A stretch of DNA of 64,000 nucleotides from Dreissena polymorpha (Eukaryota; Mollusca; Bivalvia; Myida; Dreissenidae). A program made the position numbers and the translations under genes. Positions 47,201 through 57,860 of the stretch are shown one piece after another. Under the pieces are notes generated by a model. The model had not been told where the DNA came from. It saw only the letters and a program-made list of their open reading frames with translations, and ran no database searches. The stretch lies in NCBI RefSeq assembly GCF_020536995.1, contig NC_068355.1, positions 6,154,581 through 6,218,580 of the forward strand. The letters are read 5' to 3'. How positions within the stretch are numbered: the first letter of the stretch is position 1; each line of letters opens with the position of its first letter.

Positions 47201-50200
47201 TGCTCATAACTTCTGTGTCCCTTCACATAGCAACTTGATATTTGGCATGCTTGTGTATCTCATGCAGCTGCACATTTTGAGTGGTAAAAGGTCAATGTCA
47301 TACTTCAAGGTCAAAGGTAAAAAAACATGTATCAAAGCGGCGCAGTTGGGGGCATTGTGTTTTTGACAAACACATCTCTTGTTGTAAGTATGTTGCTGCA
47401 TCAGGCATTTACATGTTTGAATCTATATTTGTGAATAGTCAAGTTGTATGCATTGTAGTTAGTAAATGTTTAACCCTTTACCACTTAGATACATATTTTT
47501 ACGCATTTGTAGTCCCTTAAAAAATTTAATTTAATTAAAGGCCTTTCTTACTGTATTCAAGTATTAAAGGCTTCATTTCCAAACCTAGAGTAACTCGCAG
47601 GCTGTTCTGGTTTTATGCTGTTTGTACATAGCCATTTTGACTTTGCTTCTGAAATGTTTAAGTACTCTGTAATAATCACTCAGGCTTCATTAAGTGACAT
47701 GACAGGTATGTACAATTCCAGGGAGAATTTAAAGTGACTGAGAGAAAATACACGATGAAGGAGGTCACCAAAGCACTCAATGAAAATAGGGTGAGACCGC
47801 AATTTAGATAATGTTTAACATTATATATTAGGATAATTATTGTTATGCTTATACTTTCATCTCAATAAATGTATTATATTTGTTTATAGATTGCCACTGT
47901 TCATGCTGAATCCCCCCTCTTTTCTTCTTAAAGGTTTAAAATATATCTAAATTTTGCATATAATTGCATATATTTACCCCCAGCACAAAAGCATGTCTGT
48001 TGTTCTTTGTTACTTCTTCTGTAGCTCCTCGAAATGTTTGGTGCTGGGACAGCATGCGTTGTGAGTCCAATAGACGGATTGGTCTACAAGAATGAAATGC
48101 TGAAGATACCAACCATGAACAATCCGGCAGTGACCAATAGATGCATGAAAGAGCTCCTTGATATACAGGTATAAATGCTATTTGGGCTTAATGCATGTGA
48201 ATAAAGTATCACCTTACATTAGCCTGTACAGTAAACACAGTATAATAGCACGTTCTGCTTTTCTGGAATTGTTCGTTTAAAGATTGGTATCTTTTAAAGA
48301 AAAATCCAGTCTAGTGGGAAAGTATTATCCCTGGTAAGCCCTTGCAGATTGTTCAGGCAAATCTGCAATGATACCTTACACACCTGCATAAAGCTTGGTT
48401 TTCCCAGAAATAAAATATTATAAGAGTAGGATAAAGACATGCTTTATTAAGCAAGTTTTTCATGCAGAGAGACATGCAAAGTGTTTTAGCATTTATAACT
48501 CAATTTGAATGCCCAAAATTGAAGGCATATACTTATGCCATAGTCCACTTGTCCATAGTTATGCCATAGTCCACTTGTCCATAGTTATGCCATAGTCCAC
48601 TTGTCCATAGTTATGCCATAGTCCACTTGTCCTTCTGATCAGCAGTCTGTGCAGCTTTTTTGTGGGTATGATAAACACGGAAGTAGAAAAGGTATTCAAT
48701 GAAACTTCATAAGCTTATAATAGGCATTATGGGTAAGTGCACAGTATAAAAACCATAACCTTTTTATCAGGATTTACAGATTTCTGGAATTCTTGTCATT
48801 GCTTATGCCCTGTTTAATTTCTGAATGATTGGTTAAATGTTGTTCAATTTAAAGTATAGGTGAACATGTAACTTAAAGAATTAAAGGAGTTTCTTCATGG
48901 AACAATACAATATATATTTCTAGATTTTTATATACATGTACTTCCAATTACTGCTGTCACCTATGTGAAACAACATGCCACACTGATCCATATTTAATGT
49001 GTCAACCAACAAAGCAAAAAAAACAACAATGACCCAGTTCTTTGCTGTTATAAACAATGATTGGCTTTGACCATTGACACTTTTGTTTTACATTTGTTTT
49101 ATTTGCAAAGTTTACTTTAAATAAAAGGTTTGTATATTAAATTGGGATTTGGTAGGTTGGCAGGCAGGCTATAGAGTTGCATCAAATAGGTCGAAATATT
49201 TAGTTAACATTGATGATCTTGATCAAACTTTACATTTAGAAAGCTTGCATAGAGACCTTACTCTGAAGTATAAAAGGTCGTGGTGGGTTATTGGATATGG
49301 TGTCCACCTTGCAACCAAGAGATCACGGGTTTGATCCCCACTGTGGTAGTGCTCTCGAGATCTCCCATATAGACACCAAGCGCTGGTTCTAGTCCCTGGA
49401 AAGGGTCTTGAGAGCATTTCAAATAAGCCTCAGGCTTTTGATACATTAAAGCTAAAATAAACAGGATTAAACTAACTCTGGATTATATTTGGGGCCAGTG
49501 ATGTGAGGGTCAATTTAAATGTTTCTAAAAATATCAAAACAGCTTCTGCTTGATTTCTTCACCCGGGATTAAAGTAATACTCAGAATCCATGAATTGGGG
49601 CTATTCAAAGTCACTGTTACTTAAAATAGACAAATGATATGTGCATAAAAACTTAAGTTTTGAGGTATAGTGCTAAAATTAAAAGGGTAGGCAATTAACA
49701 TGTGGCTGGTCTGGTTAAGTTCAAGGTCACTGTGACTAAAAGTGACTAAAAGTAGAGAAAATATAATAGTTTTTTCTCAATATCTTGAGTTTTAATGGAG
49801 GTTTTGTGCTACAGTGACCTTGACCTTGATCTAACTGGTCCCAAGTGTAATCTTTATCAAGGACTGCATGTAATTTACCTGCCTATTCACAAAATATGGT
49901 GTGCAGGCAGACATACCTGGAAGCCTTTTCTGGTACAATCCCTAACTTTACCAGGGAATAATCTAGAATTTACTATCTATGGGTCCCTGAACTCGCAGAT
50001 TTTAGACCAATGAGTCCCAGACCAAAATTAATGAGTCCACCTTGAAAAAGAATGGGTCCCAAATTTTGAAAGATACCAAGTAGTGAAGAAAATATGTCTT
50101 AATCACACTAGCTCAATAACTATACTTGCATTAAACTTTTAATAATATCAAAAACTTGTTGAAACCAACAAAAAAAACAAATTCAGAGTTATCACTATCT

Positions 50201-51740
50201 TGTTTGCCTTCACATAGGCTATAACATTATCTGTTACATGAATGTAATCTGTTATAACTTTTCAACTTGATTCAAATCGATGATAATATTATTGTTAACA
50301 TCCGAATTGCGAGCTTGATAATATTATTGTTAACGTCCAAATTGCGAGCTGTTTACCTACCATTATTAAAGTTTAGATTTGTTTGTTTTGGATAATTAAG
50401 CTTCAACACCTTATTTCGGAGGCATTTTTTCTTTATTATTTATGACTAAGTTACACAAAGTTAAAGCAGGTTTTCATCAGGGGACTCGTGAAAATATCAT
50501 AACACCTTCTATTTTTAATGGTCAATTCTAATTGGTTCGTATTATACATCAGCGGCTCGACTAGAGCCAATCAAAAGACTTGCTGGAGTCTTCAAGCCTC
50601 ATTCGGTTAAACTAAGCCCTCATTGCTACACTTTTGACTTGTACACAAGATGGTTCGTACCTATCAGGATTCGCGTATGCGTTAACGGATACAGTTCAGC
50701 AATGCGTCCACTGAGTCCGAGTGAACGCACATATTTTAAAACGATGCGTCTATTTCGATATTTGTGCGTTATAGACGCGGGACGCACATGTAGATTATTC
50801 CCTGCTTTACTGACCAAAATTAAGTGGATTTTATAAACCAAACGTAGCCATAAAAATAAGTTCCTATGCATGGGTACTTTGATAAAAATAAGTCGGATAA
50901 AGGCGTAGACCTAATGGAGAGTATTTGAACGTATTGTCTGTAAACATGGATTTTAGAGCGTACTTCAAACATGGAAGCAGTCAAAAAGAGACAGATTAGC
51001 TGACACATGTTGAAATATTGTATTACCGGTATATCAAATGTGTCTTGTTCTGTGAACATTGGGCAAAATGCATGTGCGTAAAGTGTCATTCCAGATTAGC
51101 CTGTGCAGTCTGGCTAATCAGGGACAACACTTACCGCTTAAATGGTATTTTTTCGTTTAAAGGAAGTCCCTTTTTACCGAATTTCTAGTTAAAGCAGAAA
51201 GTGTCGTCCCTGATTAGCCTGTGCGAACTGCACAAGCTAATCTGGGACGACACTTTACGCTCATGCATTATGCCCAGTTTTCTAAGAACACAACACTTAT
51301 CAAATCATGCGCATAAACAATTGCGTCTTGTTAAAAGTTATATATTTGGTCTATTTGAGAATCTCTTATATCATTTATCTCTATTATCCTACTCCTATAC
51401 ATTTTAGGACACGTGCCGTCTCCAAAATATTGGTAAAAAGGCCGCCATATTTTCTAAAAAGTCCTGAATTACACAAGAATAGAAGAATATGTAATTTTAC
51501 ATGAAATAATAAGTATTTTTTTTTATAGAAATGCTACTATGCTTACGTTCTACACTTACATATGATGTTTGAACGTTCCTAAGAAATACCTCCCAGGTCC
51601 TCATATATTGATTCTCATGGCTTATTGACCTTTGACGCTTCCAGATACACACGCCTGTATACCGATATATCCAGCATTATTTTCAATTCTCATTACAGTA
51701 TGGCAGGACGCCAAGTGACTGGGTGGAGCTTGTAGAGTGA
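38190..51740 (+). CDS. BCAT: Branched-chain-amino-acid aminotransferase, mitochondrial type
   Basis: Ten plus-strand exons join in perfect phase (38190-38270, 39211-39411, 40973-41083, 41661-41789, 42403-42563, 44234-44376, 46403-46488, 47722-47790, 48025-48168, 51699-51740), giving about 388 residues to a TGA, against 392 for human BCATm. BCAT moves the amino group of leucine, isoleucine or valine to 2-oxoglutarate using PLP. Family signatures seen: [36 protein letters not shown], the PLP-lysine block [40 protein letters not shown] and [10 protein letters not shown]. The first known exon ([16 protein letters not shown]) is basic, Ser/Thr-rich and acid-free, as in a mitochondrial presequence. 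The vertebrate redox C-x-x-C reads CVVS here. The exon with the start codon was not found. Introns hold many repeats. Confidence 0.93.
38405..38803. mobile_element. hAT-like MITE with 5-bp target duplication
   Basis: Ends CAGGGGTTTTTAT and AAAAAAAGCCCTG, flanked by AACTA (38400-38404, 38804-38808). The interior is rich in GGGGGAAAA blocks. It sits in the BCAT intron just 3' of the presequence exon. Confidence 0.8.
39211..39411 (+). CDS. BCAT: BCAT exon: N-terminal domain
   Basis: 67 codons. Contains [40 protein letters not shown]; equivalent to the conserved LTVEW...GWEKP...LHPGSSALHYA region of animal BCATs. Confidence 0.93.
39425..39630. mobile_element. TTAA-flanked MITE (piggyBac/Kolobok type)
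   Basis: TTAA at 39421-39424 and 39631-39634; ends CCCTTTCAGTGCGG and CCAGCATGCAAAGGG. It begins only 10 bp after the BCAT donor at 39412, so the donor stays intact. Shares an internal GCGGCGTCTCATCAG block with 7535-7733. Confidence 0.75.
39950..40040 (-). repeat. tRNA-derived SINE head
   Basis: On the minus strand GCTGTCCGGTTAGCGCAGTG is a clear A-box region (TAGCGCAGTGG). The downstream B box is degenerate. In a BCAT intron. Confidence 0.5.
40973..41083 (+). CDS. BCAT: BCAT exon: FEGMKAFRG
   Basis: 37 codons, [20 protein letters not shown] then [17 protein letters not shown]. The Phe-Glu-Gly-x-Lys-Ala motif is a BCAT hallmark. Confidence 0.95.
41661..41789 (+). CDS. BCAT: BCAT exon
   Basis: 43 codons, with [19 protein letters not shown] and [13 protein letters not shown]; the YVRP Arg helps bind the substrate carboxylate and cofactor site in the family. 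Confidence 0.94.
41838..42087 (+). mobile_element. Repeat family A, copy in BCAT intron
   Basis: ATCCCCCAGTCTATACTGGT head, GCAACTTAATATTTGGCATG core and GTGTTTCAAAAACACATCTT tail. Starts about 50 bp after the BCAT donor at 41790. Confidence 0.8.
42403..42563 (+). CDS. BCAT: BCAT exon: PLP-lysine
   Basis: 53 codons plus two bases. [36 protein letters not shown] and GGSGGFKMG; the Lys of GGFKMGC is the expected Schiff-base lysine. Confidence 0.95.
42597..42858. mobile_element. Foldback MITE, family E, copy 1
   Basis: Arms GAAAACTGGGCATAATGCAT plus GTGCGTAAAGT and AGATTAGCCTGTGCA, mirrored at the right end (AATCTGGGACGACACTTTAC to GCCCAGTTTTCT). The centre has AAACGAAAAATGTCATGAAA. Two more copies at 51045 and 54185; a decayed one at 48185-48410. 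Confidence 0.85.
43371..43953 (+). mobile_element. Repeat family B, plus copy
   Basis: Head hairpin TATGCCCCCCTTCGAAGAAG with GGGGGTATA, (GGTC)n, and three core units of about 141-146 bp with AGGATCATGAAACTTCATAG and AAGGTCACGGTGACCCG. The tail is ATGTTTTACAAACAGCCCTT. Confidence 0.85.
44234..44376 (+). CDS. BCAT: BCAT exon
   Basis: [40 protein letters not shown] and FWVNEHG; corresponds to human [19 protein letters not shown]. Confidence 0.95.
44570..45000. repeat. Interspersed repeat, tandem units of about 150 bp
   Basis: AATCTTGATGAAACTTAGTC, TATCTGGTACCAAGTTTCAA and GGTCACTAGGTCAA blocks recur two to three times. In a BCAT intron. Confidence 0.6.
45582..46007. mobile_element. MITE with ATCGTCCCCTCCC ends
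   Basis: Arms ATCGTCCCCTCCCCGCGAAA then ATGGCCAAACTCA, mirrored at the right as TGAGGTTGGCCATTTTCGCC then GGGAGGGGACGAT. No target duplication defined. In a BCAT intron. Confidence 0.7.
46403..46488 (+). CDS. BCAT: BCAT exon
   Basis: 28 codons after a split Glu: [20 protein letters not shown] then [21 protein letters not shown] is the human match. Confidence 0.95.
47105..47381 (+). mobile_element. Mosaic of repeat families C and A
   Basis: The left half is family C (TATGCCTCCAAAGGAGGGCA, (CCGT)n, GGTTTCGAAAAATGCTCATA). From about 47222 it switches to the family A core (GCAACTTGATATTTGGCATG, GAGTGGTAAAAGGTCAATGT) and the A tail (TTTTTGACAAACACATCTC). Confidence 0.75.
47722..47790 (+). CDS. 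BCAT: BCAT exon
   Basis: 23 codons: [20 protein letters not shown] then ENR; human equivalent GEFKVSERYLTM. Confidence 0.93.
48025..48168 (+). CDS. BCAT: BCAT exon with CVVS motif
   Basis: 48 codons: [33 protein letters not shown] and MKELLDIQ. The second Cys of the vertebrate C-x-x-C switch is Ser. Confidence 0.95.
48533..48635. repeat. Minisatellite, 26-bp unit, 4 copies
   Basis: TTATGCCATAGTCCACTTGT plus CCATAG repeated four times almost without change, in a BCAT intron. Confidence 0.9.
49270..49455 (+). repeat. tRNA-derived SINE
   Basis: tRNA-like head GGTCGTGGTGGGTTATTGGA with B box GGGTTTGATCCCC, then a body with CTCCCATATAGACACCAAGC, CTGGTTCTAGTCCCTGGAAA and GAGAGCATTTCAAATAAGCC, ending in AAAGCTAAAATAAA. 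Resembles bivalve V/Biva-type SINEs; exact family not assigned. Confidence 0.75.
51045..51303. mobile_element. Foldback MITE, family E, copy 2
   Basis: Same arms as 42597-42858 (CATGTGCGTAAAGTGTCATT ... GGGACGACACTTTACGCTCA). In the last BCAT intron. Confidence 0.85.
51699..51740 (+). CDS. BCAT: BCAT terminal exon
   Basis: [13 protein letters not shown] and TGA, after acceptor CATTACAG; matches the animal BCAT ending YGREESDW. Confidence 0.93.
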   Translation, partial: YGRTPSDWVELVE

Positions 51741-52090
51741 GGCAGATAATAGCTAGGCATTCCAAGAGGGCTTGCAGAAATAGTTTGATTGTGTTGATTT
51801 ACATGTAATTACCAAAATCTTTGTGATAGAAGTATTAAATTCGTTTGCTGGTATTGAAACTTAAATGTGTTTTTCTTTCTTGTAAATATGTTTTGCAGTT
51901 CCTTTTTCATGATTTTTACATTTTTTTATGTGAGATTTTGAACAGTTTTTATTCATATCACTTGGATTTTGTGAAGGCACAAATGCAAATACCTGCAGTT
52001 GGTTATGGTTCATTTTTAATTGTATAAATGATGTCTAAAGCAAGTTCTAAATGATTATTTTCTGAAATTTTAACACATCAATACCCATTA
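51741..52090. other. BCAT: BCAT 3' untranslated region
   Basis: AT-rich sequence after the stop. An ATTAAA at about 51834 and an AATAAA-like site further on could serve polyadenylation; the true end is not determinable here. Confidence 0.4.
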
Positions 52091-53118
52091 TTATGCCCCC
52101 CCCCCCCCCCCCCCCCTTTGAAGAAGAGGGGGTATATTGCTTTGCTCATGTCGGTCGGTCAGTCGGTAGGTCGGTCGGTCGGTCCACCAGGTGGTTGTCA
52201 GACGATAATTCAAGAACGCTTGGGCCTAGGATCATGAAACTTCATAGGTACATTGATCATGACTTGCAGATGACCCCTATTGATTTTGAGGTCACTAGGT
52301 CAAAGGTCAAGGTCACGGTGACCCAATAGTAAAATGGTTTCCGGATGATAACTCAAGAACGCATACGCCTAGGATCATGAAACTTCATGGGTAGATTGAT
52401 CATGACTCGCAGATGACCCCTATTGATTTTGAGGTCACTAGGTCAAAGGTCACGGTGACCCGAAATAGTAAAATGGTTTCCGGATGATAACTCAAGAACG
52501 CATACGCCTAGGATCATGAAACTTCATGGGTAGATTGATCATGGCTCGCAGATGACCTCTATTGATTTTGAGGTCACTAGGTCAAAGATCAAGGTCATGG
52601 TGACCCGAAATAGTAAAATGATTTTCAGATAATTCAAGAACGCATATGCCTAGGATCATGAAACTTTATAGGTAGATTGATCATGACTCGCAGATGACCC
52701 CTATTGATTTTCAGGTCACTAGGTCAAAGGTCAAGGTCACGGTGACCTGAAATAGTAAAATGATTTTTCGGATGATAACTCAAGAACGCATATGTCTAGG
52801 ATCATGAAACTTCATAGGTAGATTGATCATGACTCGCAGATAACCCCTATTGATTTTGAGGTCACAAGGTTAAAGGTCAAGGTCACGATGACCCAAAATA
52901 GTATAATGATTTTCGGATGATAACTAAAGAACGCTTTTGCCTAGGATCATGACACTTCATAGGTACATTGATCGTGACTTGCAGATGACCCCTATTGATT
53001 TTCAGGTCACTAGGTCAAAGGTCAAGGTCACAGTGTCAAAAGTCATATTCACACAATGGCTGCCAGTACAACGGACAGCCCATATGGGGGGCATGCATGT
53101 TTTACAAACAGCCCTTGT
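52091..53118 (+). mobile_element. Repeat family B, longest copy
   Basis: Head with a poly-C run, then (GGTC)n, then six core units of about 140-145 bp from 52205 to 53035, each with CTAGGATCATGAAACTTCAT and most with GGTCACGGTGACC or a near variant. The tail is CATGCATGTTTTACAAACAG then CCCTTGTT. Confidence 0.9.
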
Positions 53119-53376
53119 TTTAACATTTAGGTTTATATGTTTAAACCACTTGCCTAAAGGCCCTAGAAATGGCTTGCACATTGTTTTGGACTTTTTAGAA
53201 ACCTTGTTGTTTTGTATTTTGTTTATATTCAGATTTGTCTTGTTATAAGAAATTCTTTTTCAGGATTTATGGTTTATGATACTTAACTAATCTCGTTATG
53301 CCATACTGTTGTATGTGTCGTTTAAATCTCGTTTTTATTTATTCATGTATGTACGCATGTACATCATAAAGCTTTT

Positions 53377-53914
53377 GTTATGTCCCCCACTATAGTAGTG
53401 GGGGACATATTGTTTTTGCCCTGTCTGTTGGTTGGTTGGTTGGTCTGTTGGTTTGCGCCAACTTTAACATTTGCAATAACTTTTGCAATATTGAATATAG
53501 CAACTTGATATTTGGCATGCATATGTACCGGTATCTCATGGAGCTGCACATTTTGAGTGGTGAAAGGTCAAGGTCATCCTTCAATGTCAAAGGTCAAATA
53601 TATGGGTCAAAATCGCTCATTTAATGTACACTTGCAATATTTCAATATTCAAGATAGCAACTTGACATTTGGCATGCATGTGTATCTCATGGAGCTGCAC
53701 ATTTTGAGTGGTGAAAGGTCAAGGTCATCCTTCATGGTCAAATATATGGGTCAAAATTGCTCATGTAATGTCACTTCTGCAATATTGAAGCTAGCAATTT
53801 TATATTTGACATGCATGTGTATCTCATGGAGCTGCACATTTTGAGTGGTGAAGGGTCATCCTTCAAGGTCAAACGTCATATACGGGGACATAGTGTTTCA
53901 CAAACACATCTTGT
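53377..53914 (+). mobile_element. Repeat family A, multi-unit copy
   Basis: Head hairpin CCCCCACTATAGTAGTGGGG, (GGTT)n, then three core units (GCAACTTGATATTTGGCATG, GAGCTGCACATTTTGAGTGG, GTCAAGGTCATCCTTCA). Tail GTGTTTCACAAACACATCTT then GTT. Confidence 0.9.
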
Positions 53915-54184
53915 TTTTAACTTGTCTTTACATACTGGGTAGATCTCTCGAAAAATATGTAGTTCCACAATTTTGTGCATATCATTTCTGTATCTGAATG
54001 GCTAAGTTTTTGTTACCTTTAGACATGTAACTTTTCAGTACGGATTTTTTAATGCTCCTGAAATTAAAATTGTGTTGTTGTTTTCTTATGTATAACCTTG
54101 TGTAAAAATTGAATGGAATAACATTCAATTTAGATTAAAATAAAAGAAAAATAACTCGTAGTTGCTGTTTAGTTATTTTCACAC

Positions 54185-54452
54185 GAACTTGAGTCGCTTT
54201 CTAAGAAAACTGGGCATAAAGCATGTGCGTAAAGTTTCGTCCCAGATTAGCCTGTGTAGTCCACACAGGCTAATTAGGGGCGACAATTTCCGCCTAAATT
54301 AGATTTTTGCAAAAAAGAGACTTCATTTAAACGAAAAATGTAATAAAAGCAGAAAGTGTCGTCCCTGATTAGCCTGTGCAGACTGCACAGGCTAATCTGG
54401 GACAACACTTTACTCACATGCATTATGCCAAGTTTTCTCAGTACGTGATGCG
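54185..54452. mobile_element. Foldback MITE, family E, copy 3
   Basis: Arms GAAAACTGGGCATAAAGCAT ... TGGGACAACACTTTACTCAC, mirrored as in the other copies. Confidence 0.85.
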
Positions 54453-54814
54453 TTAATACTTATACTCAAACAAGTATCCTGTTTTCAGCCTTAAATATGG
54501 TAGATACCTCTGACTGCTAGTAATCCACTGTAGTCAATTCAATACTGTACATAATAGCAGGCTGTGTGTTAACCACGTCATCTAAGTGCAGTTTTTTTAA
54601 GTGACAGTCTTTGACAAATATAGTACTTAAAGTAATGCTTATTTGCTAGAGGGGACAGTAGGAACTTAGCCTGTAGCTGTTGATACAAATTTGACTTTCA
54701 TACTATTATTATAGCAACTGATGTTATAAATTTTGATTAGAAAACAATCTTGTGCAATACATATTTAGACAATGTAATAATTGAGTCAAGTTTTTTAAAT
54801 ATGGCAGTTACAAA

Positions 54815-54915
54815 TGACTGGAAATGGATAATGTGGTAGCCTTTTAATCCAAAGTTTAGTGGTTTGAGCCCATGTTGGGCCAACAATCTGTGAACAAGTC
54901 CCTTTAAAATAAATC
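54815..54915 (+). repeat. Possible tRNA-derived SINE head
   Basis: GATAATGTGGTAGCC and GTGGTTTGAGCCC resemble A and B boxes at tRNA-like spacing. No body family recognised. Confidence 0.35.
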
Positions 54916-55096
54916 CCAGTCTGAGTTGACTATGTAATTCTTAACTTATCACTTTCAATAATGACCAAAGTTGCATTACATGTTACATGTTATCCATGTC
55001 CAAAACCAAACTCTGTGTTTAACATCTGGTTATACATGTTGTAAATATAATTTATTTATGACTGAAATTTAATAATTTTGATTTTTTTTCACCAAG

Positions 55097-55195
55097 AAAC
55101 TTCACAGTGGATTTTGTGGAAGTTCACATACAGGGATCACTGAATCACCACATCAAAGCAGTAGGGTTACAGTAATGGAAGACAGCATTCCATCA
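55097..55195 (+). CDS. Candidate exon, possibly a translation start
   Basis: Acceptor-like TTTCACCAAG, open frame, and consensus donor gtgagt at 55196. Reads KLHSGFCGSSHTGITESPHQ then SSRVTVMEDSIPS. An ATG at 55175 has G at -3 and +4 and would give MEDSIPS as a short first coding exon. Its phase does not directly fit the exon at 60082, so another exon would be needed. Confidence 0.3.
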
Positions 55196-55317
55196 GTGAG
55201 TGCATGCATCCTTCAGTCTGCCCCAAGTCATGATACATTTTTCATTATTTATAAAAATGAGTTATTGCAATTTATTAAAATTACATTAAAAAGCAGCCAT
55301 GCAAAACTCCTATACCG

Positions 55318-55470
55318 TACGTGTTTGCATGCGATTTTCATCACCTAGGGGACCAGGGTTCAATACCCGCTATCGGGTCATGTGTGCTTGGTAGGTGGCA
55401 ACCTACATGATGGTCAGGTATCCACGGTTCTTACGGGTACTCCTGTTTCCACACCAAAATTGAATATTTT
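55318..55470 (+). repeat. tRNA-derived SINE
   Basis: CATCACCTAGGGGACCAGGG with B box GGGTTCAATACCC, then a body with GTAGGTGGCAACCTACATGA and TATCCACGGTTCTTACGGGT. Confidence 0.5.
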
Positions 55471-56706
55471 TCAGTAAAATTTAATAGCATGAAATTGCAC
55501 AAATAAAGTAGCTTGAAATTGCAGTTAAGACTAAAAATTCCCACTTTTTGATTTGAGTAAGCCATATAGGTTGGAGACCTGGGACACATTGCAGGTTATT
55601 ACATAATGCAGCATCAGGCGCAAAAGTGCCTCATAAACATCAAAATACACACTTTTCACCAACATTTTGAAATCGATTTTGGCTGAACAAGATTTGTAAG
55701 GAGATAATTGTATTTAAAAAAAAAATGACAGTAGATCTATCAGTTTGTTGATTTTAAAACACAAACGAATTTTGAGCATATTAACACAGCACATATTAAA
55801 TGATAAGAAACTCAACACATAAGACTTGGTATCCGCATACTGTAAAGGTATAGACAACCAAGACCTATATTTATATAAAACAGACTCAAATTATTATACA
55901 TAACATATTGTTGAGTACTTCAGTTGATCTAATAATTGACACTTATATAATGTTATTTGTTTAGAGTTTTGTTGTTGTTTTTGCAAAAGTCAATATCCAA
56001 CATGTGCTATCAATGCATAATGTAAAGGACCCCCTGTTCATAGTCGAATACTTACTGCAAGATAACCACAGGGTGTGTCGTTTGCTAGTTTTATGAACGG
56101 ATATTTTGACGCATTAAACAAAACAACAACAATAACACGACAACAAAATAAAACCGTATCCAAAATATTAAATAAATAACTTATATAATTTCAAGAAATT
56201 GTGATTACTCAACTGATTTGTAAAAGCATGCAATGTAAGTGAATTTTCATTAATTTTAGAAGCTGTTTTTTTCATGGATAGGGAAAAATAGAGATACAAA
56301 CCATGAATGATGAAATTGAGTCTGCGAAAATGTTTACCAGCTTTTTTGAATGAACATTCTTTAGTGCCCCTTCTAAATGTCTTCTTACAATTAAGTTAAT
56401 TTTTAGTGAATATTCTTTTACATGCATTTTCTACTTGAAAGACTAGAGTCTATTGTATGCTGATAGTTTAAAACACTTATGACAGTTCTATGGGGAAAAG
56501 CATGGAAGTGGGCACAAATTGTCTTCGCCCAGACTGATAATTGATTGATCTGTGTATGTTTTTTAACAGACAAATTATGACAAAAACTTATTCAAACTGT
56601 TGCGATTTTTAATTATGTGTAAAGTACTTGTTGAAATAAATAAGTTACGTCAATAGACGTGTCACGTTTCGTGTTTTTCAGTGTAGTGAATAGCAAGGGC
56701 CTCTTC
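55471..56706. other. No clear features
   Basis: AT-rich, no exon, RNA or repeat structure seen that I would call. Confidence 0.4.
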
Positions 56707-56906
56707 ATGGACAGGGCTTTTCACCCTAATATAACAGGGGCTGAAATTCGGCCTCTTCCCATTTTATTTATTCCCAAAATTGATAGAGGAATTTCCCAAA
56801 TTGTAAAAAAATATTTATATTTTTTTTTTACTTAGACATATTGGGCATCTCCCAAATTTAAAGCAATGAGCTCTAATATGATTAAGAATGCAACACAATG
56901 TGTCTT

Positions 56907-57860
56907 CAGGCATTGAAGAATTTTTCCAGAGCCACTCGCCCTGCAGGGCTAGTAGGCCTGAAAATCCACTCGCCATTCACTTTAATCTACTCGCCCTGCA
57001 TTAAAAAAAATATATATCTATATTTATAATTATGATCAACCAGAACCTTTTTCACCTATTTAACATAGTGATACTAAACTGCAAACAAATTGACTACATT
57101 ATCTGATGGATTTTTTTTGCTTTTATTACTATTTCTGCACTTGTTTCCTTTTCTTAATACATGTTCTTTCCGCTTCTCGTTTTGATGACCTCTTTTTCTG
57201 TTCCCTGCCTCCACCACCTTGCAGAAATTTTAAAGTACAGGGGGGTAGAACCCTTTTCTATGCTGAGTTTTAATATTTCAGACGAACTTTTACTGAAAGA
57301 CACGCTTGATTGACAAATGGTTACAATATAGTAAATTTGGCTAAGGTTTCTGATCACGAATTATTCTGTTTATTAATAATTATTGTTTCTGTTTTGTTTT
57401 TTTATTAAATATGAGAAGTATTACAATTAACCAGTTATGTATTATTTTTTATTGATATTTACATTAAAATTAAATTTTATTCTTCACGGAATGACCAATA
57501 TATTTAACTGTTGCTTTTTGCACTTTATTCGATAAGCTAAGAGCAATGACACCTACGAAAAGAGCACAGCCGAATTCGATAATGATTATTTTTACTGTGC
57601 CCGTGACGTCATTTTTCATTGTCAAAACAAAAGTGCAGTTTCTTTGTGTACTAAACCTGTTTTTTTGTTCGTTCAAATTCGAAAAATTGTTCGCAATTTG
57701 TATCGATGTGGCAGGAGTTCTAACTTCTATAACTGAATTGATATTTCTCAACTTGAAAAACAGCACTCGCCCGGTCGGTCGAGTATTTAACAAACTTTAC
57801 TCGCCTGACCGTCAACTTCACTCGCATATGTGAGCGGTCGAGTGGATTCTTCAATGCCTG
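56907..57860. mobile_element. Nested TIR element, CAGGCATTGAAGAAT ends
   Basis: Ends CAGGCATTGAAGAAT and ATTCTTCAATGCCTG are exact inverted repeats. CACTCGCC-type subterminal repeats occur at both sides. Flanks TGTCTT and AGTCTT suggest a 6-bp duplication with one change. No transposase seen in the 954 bp. Confidence 0.8.

Noticed and set aside
53436-53844. Frames reading [15 protein letters not shown] as genes
   Set aside because: Translations of the family A core; identical peptides come from every copy.
57470-57833. Overlapping open frames on both strands
   Set aside because: They lie inside the nested TIR element, lack known domains and are probably non-coding.
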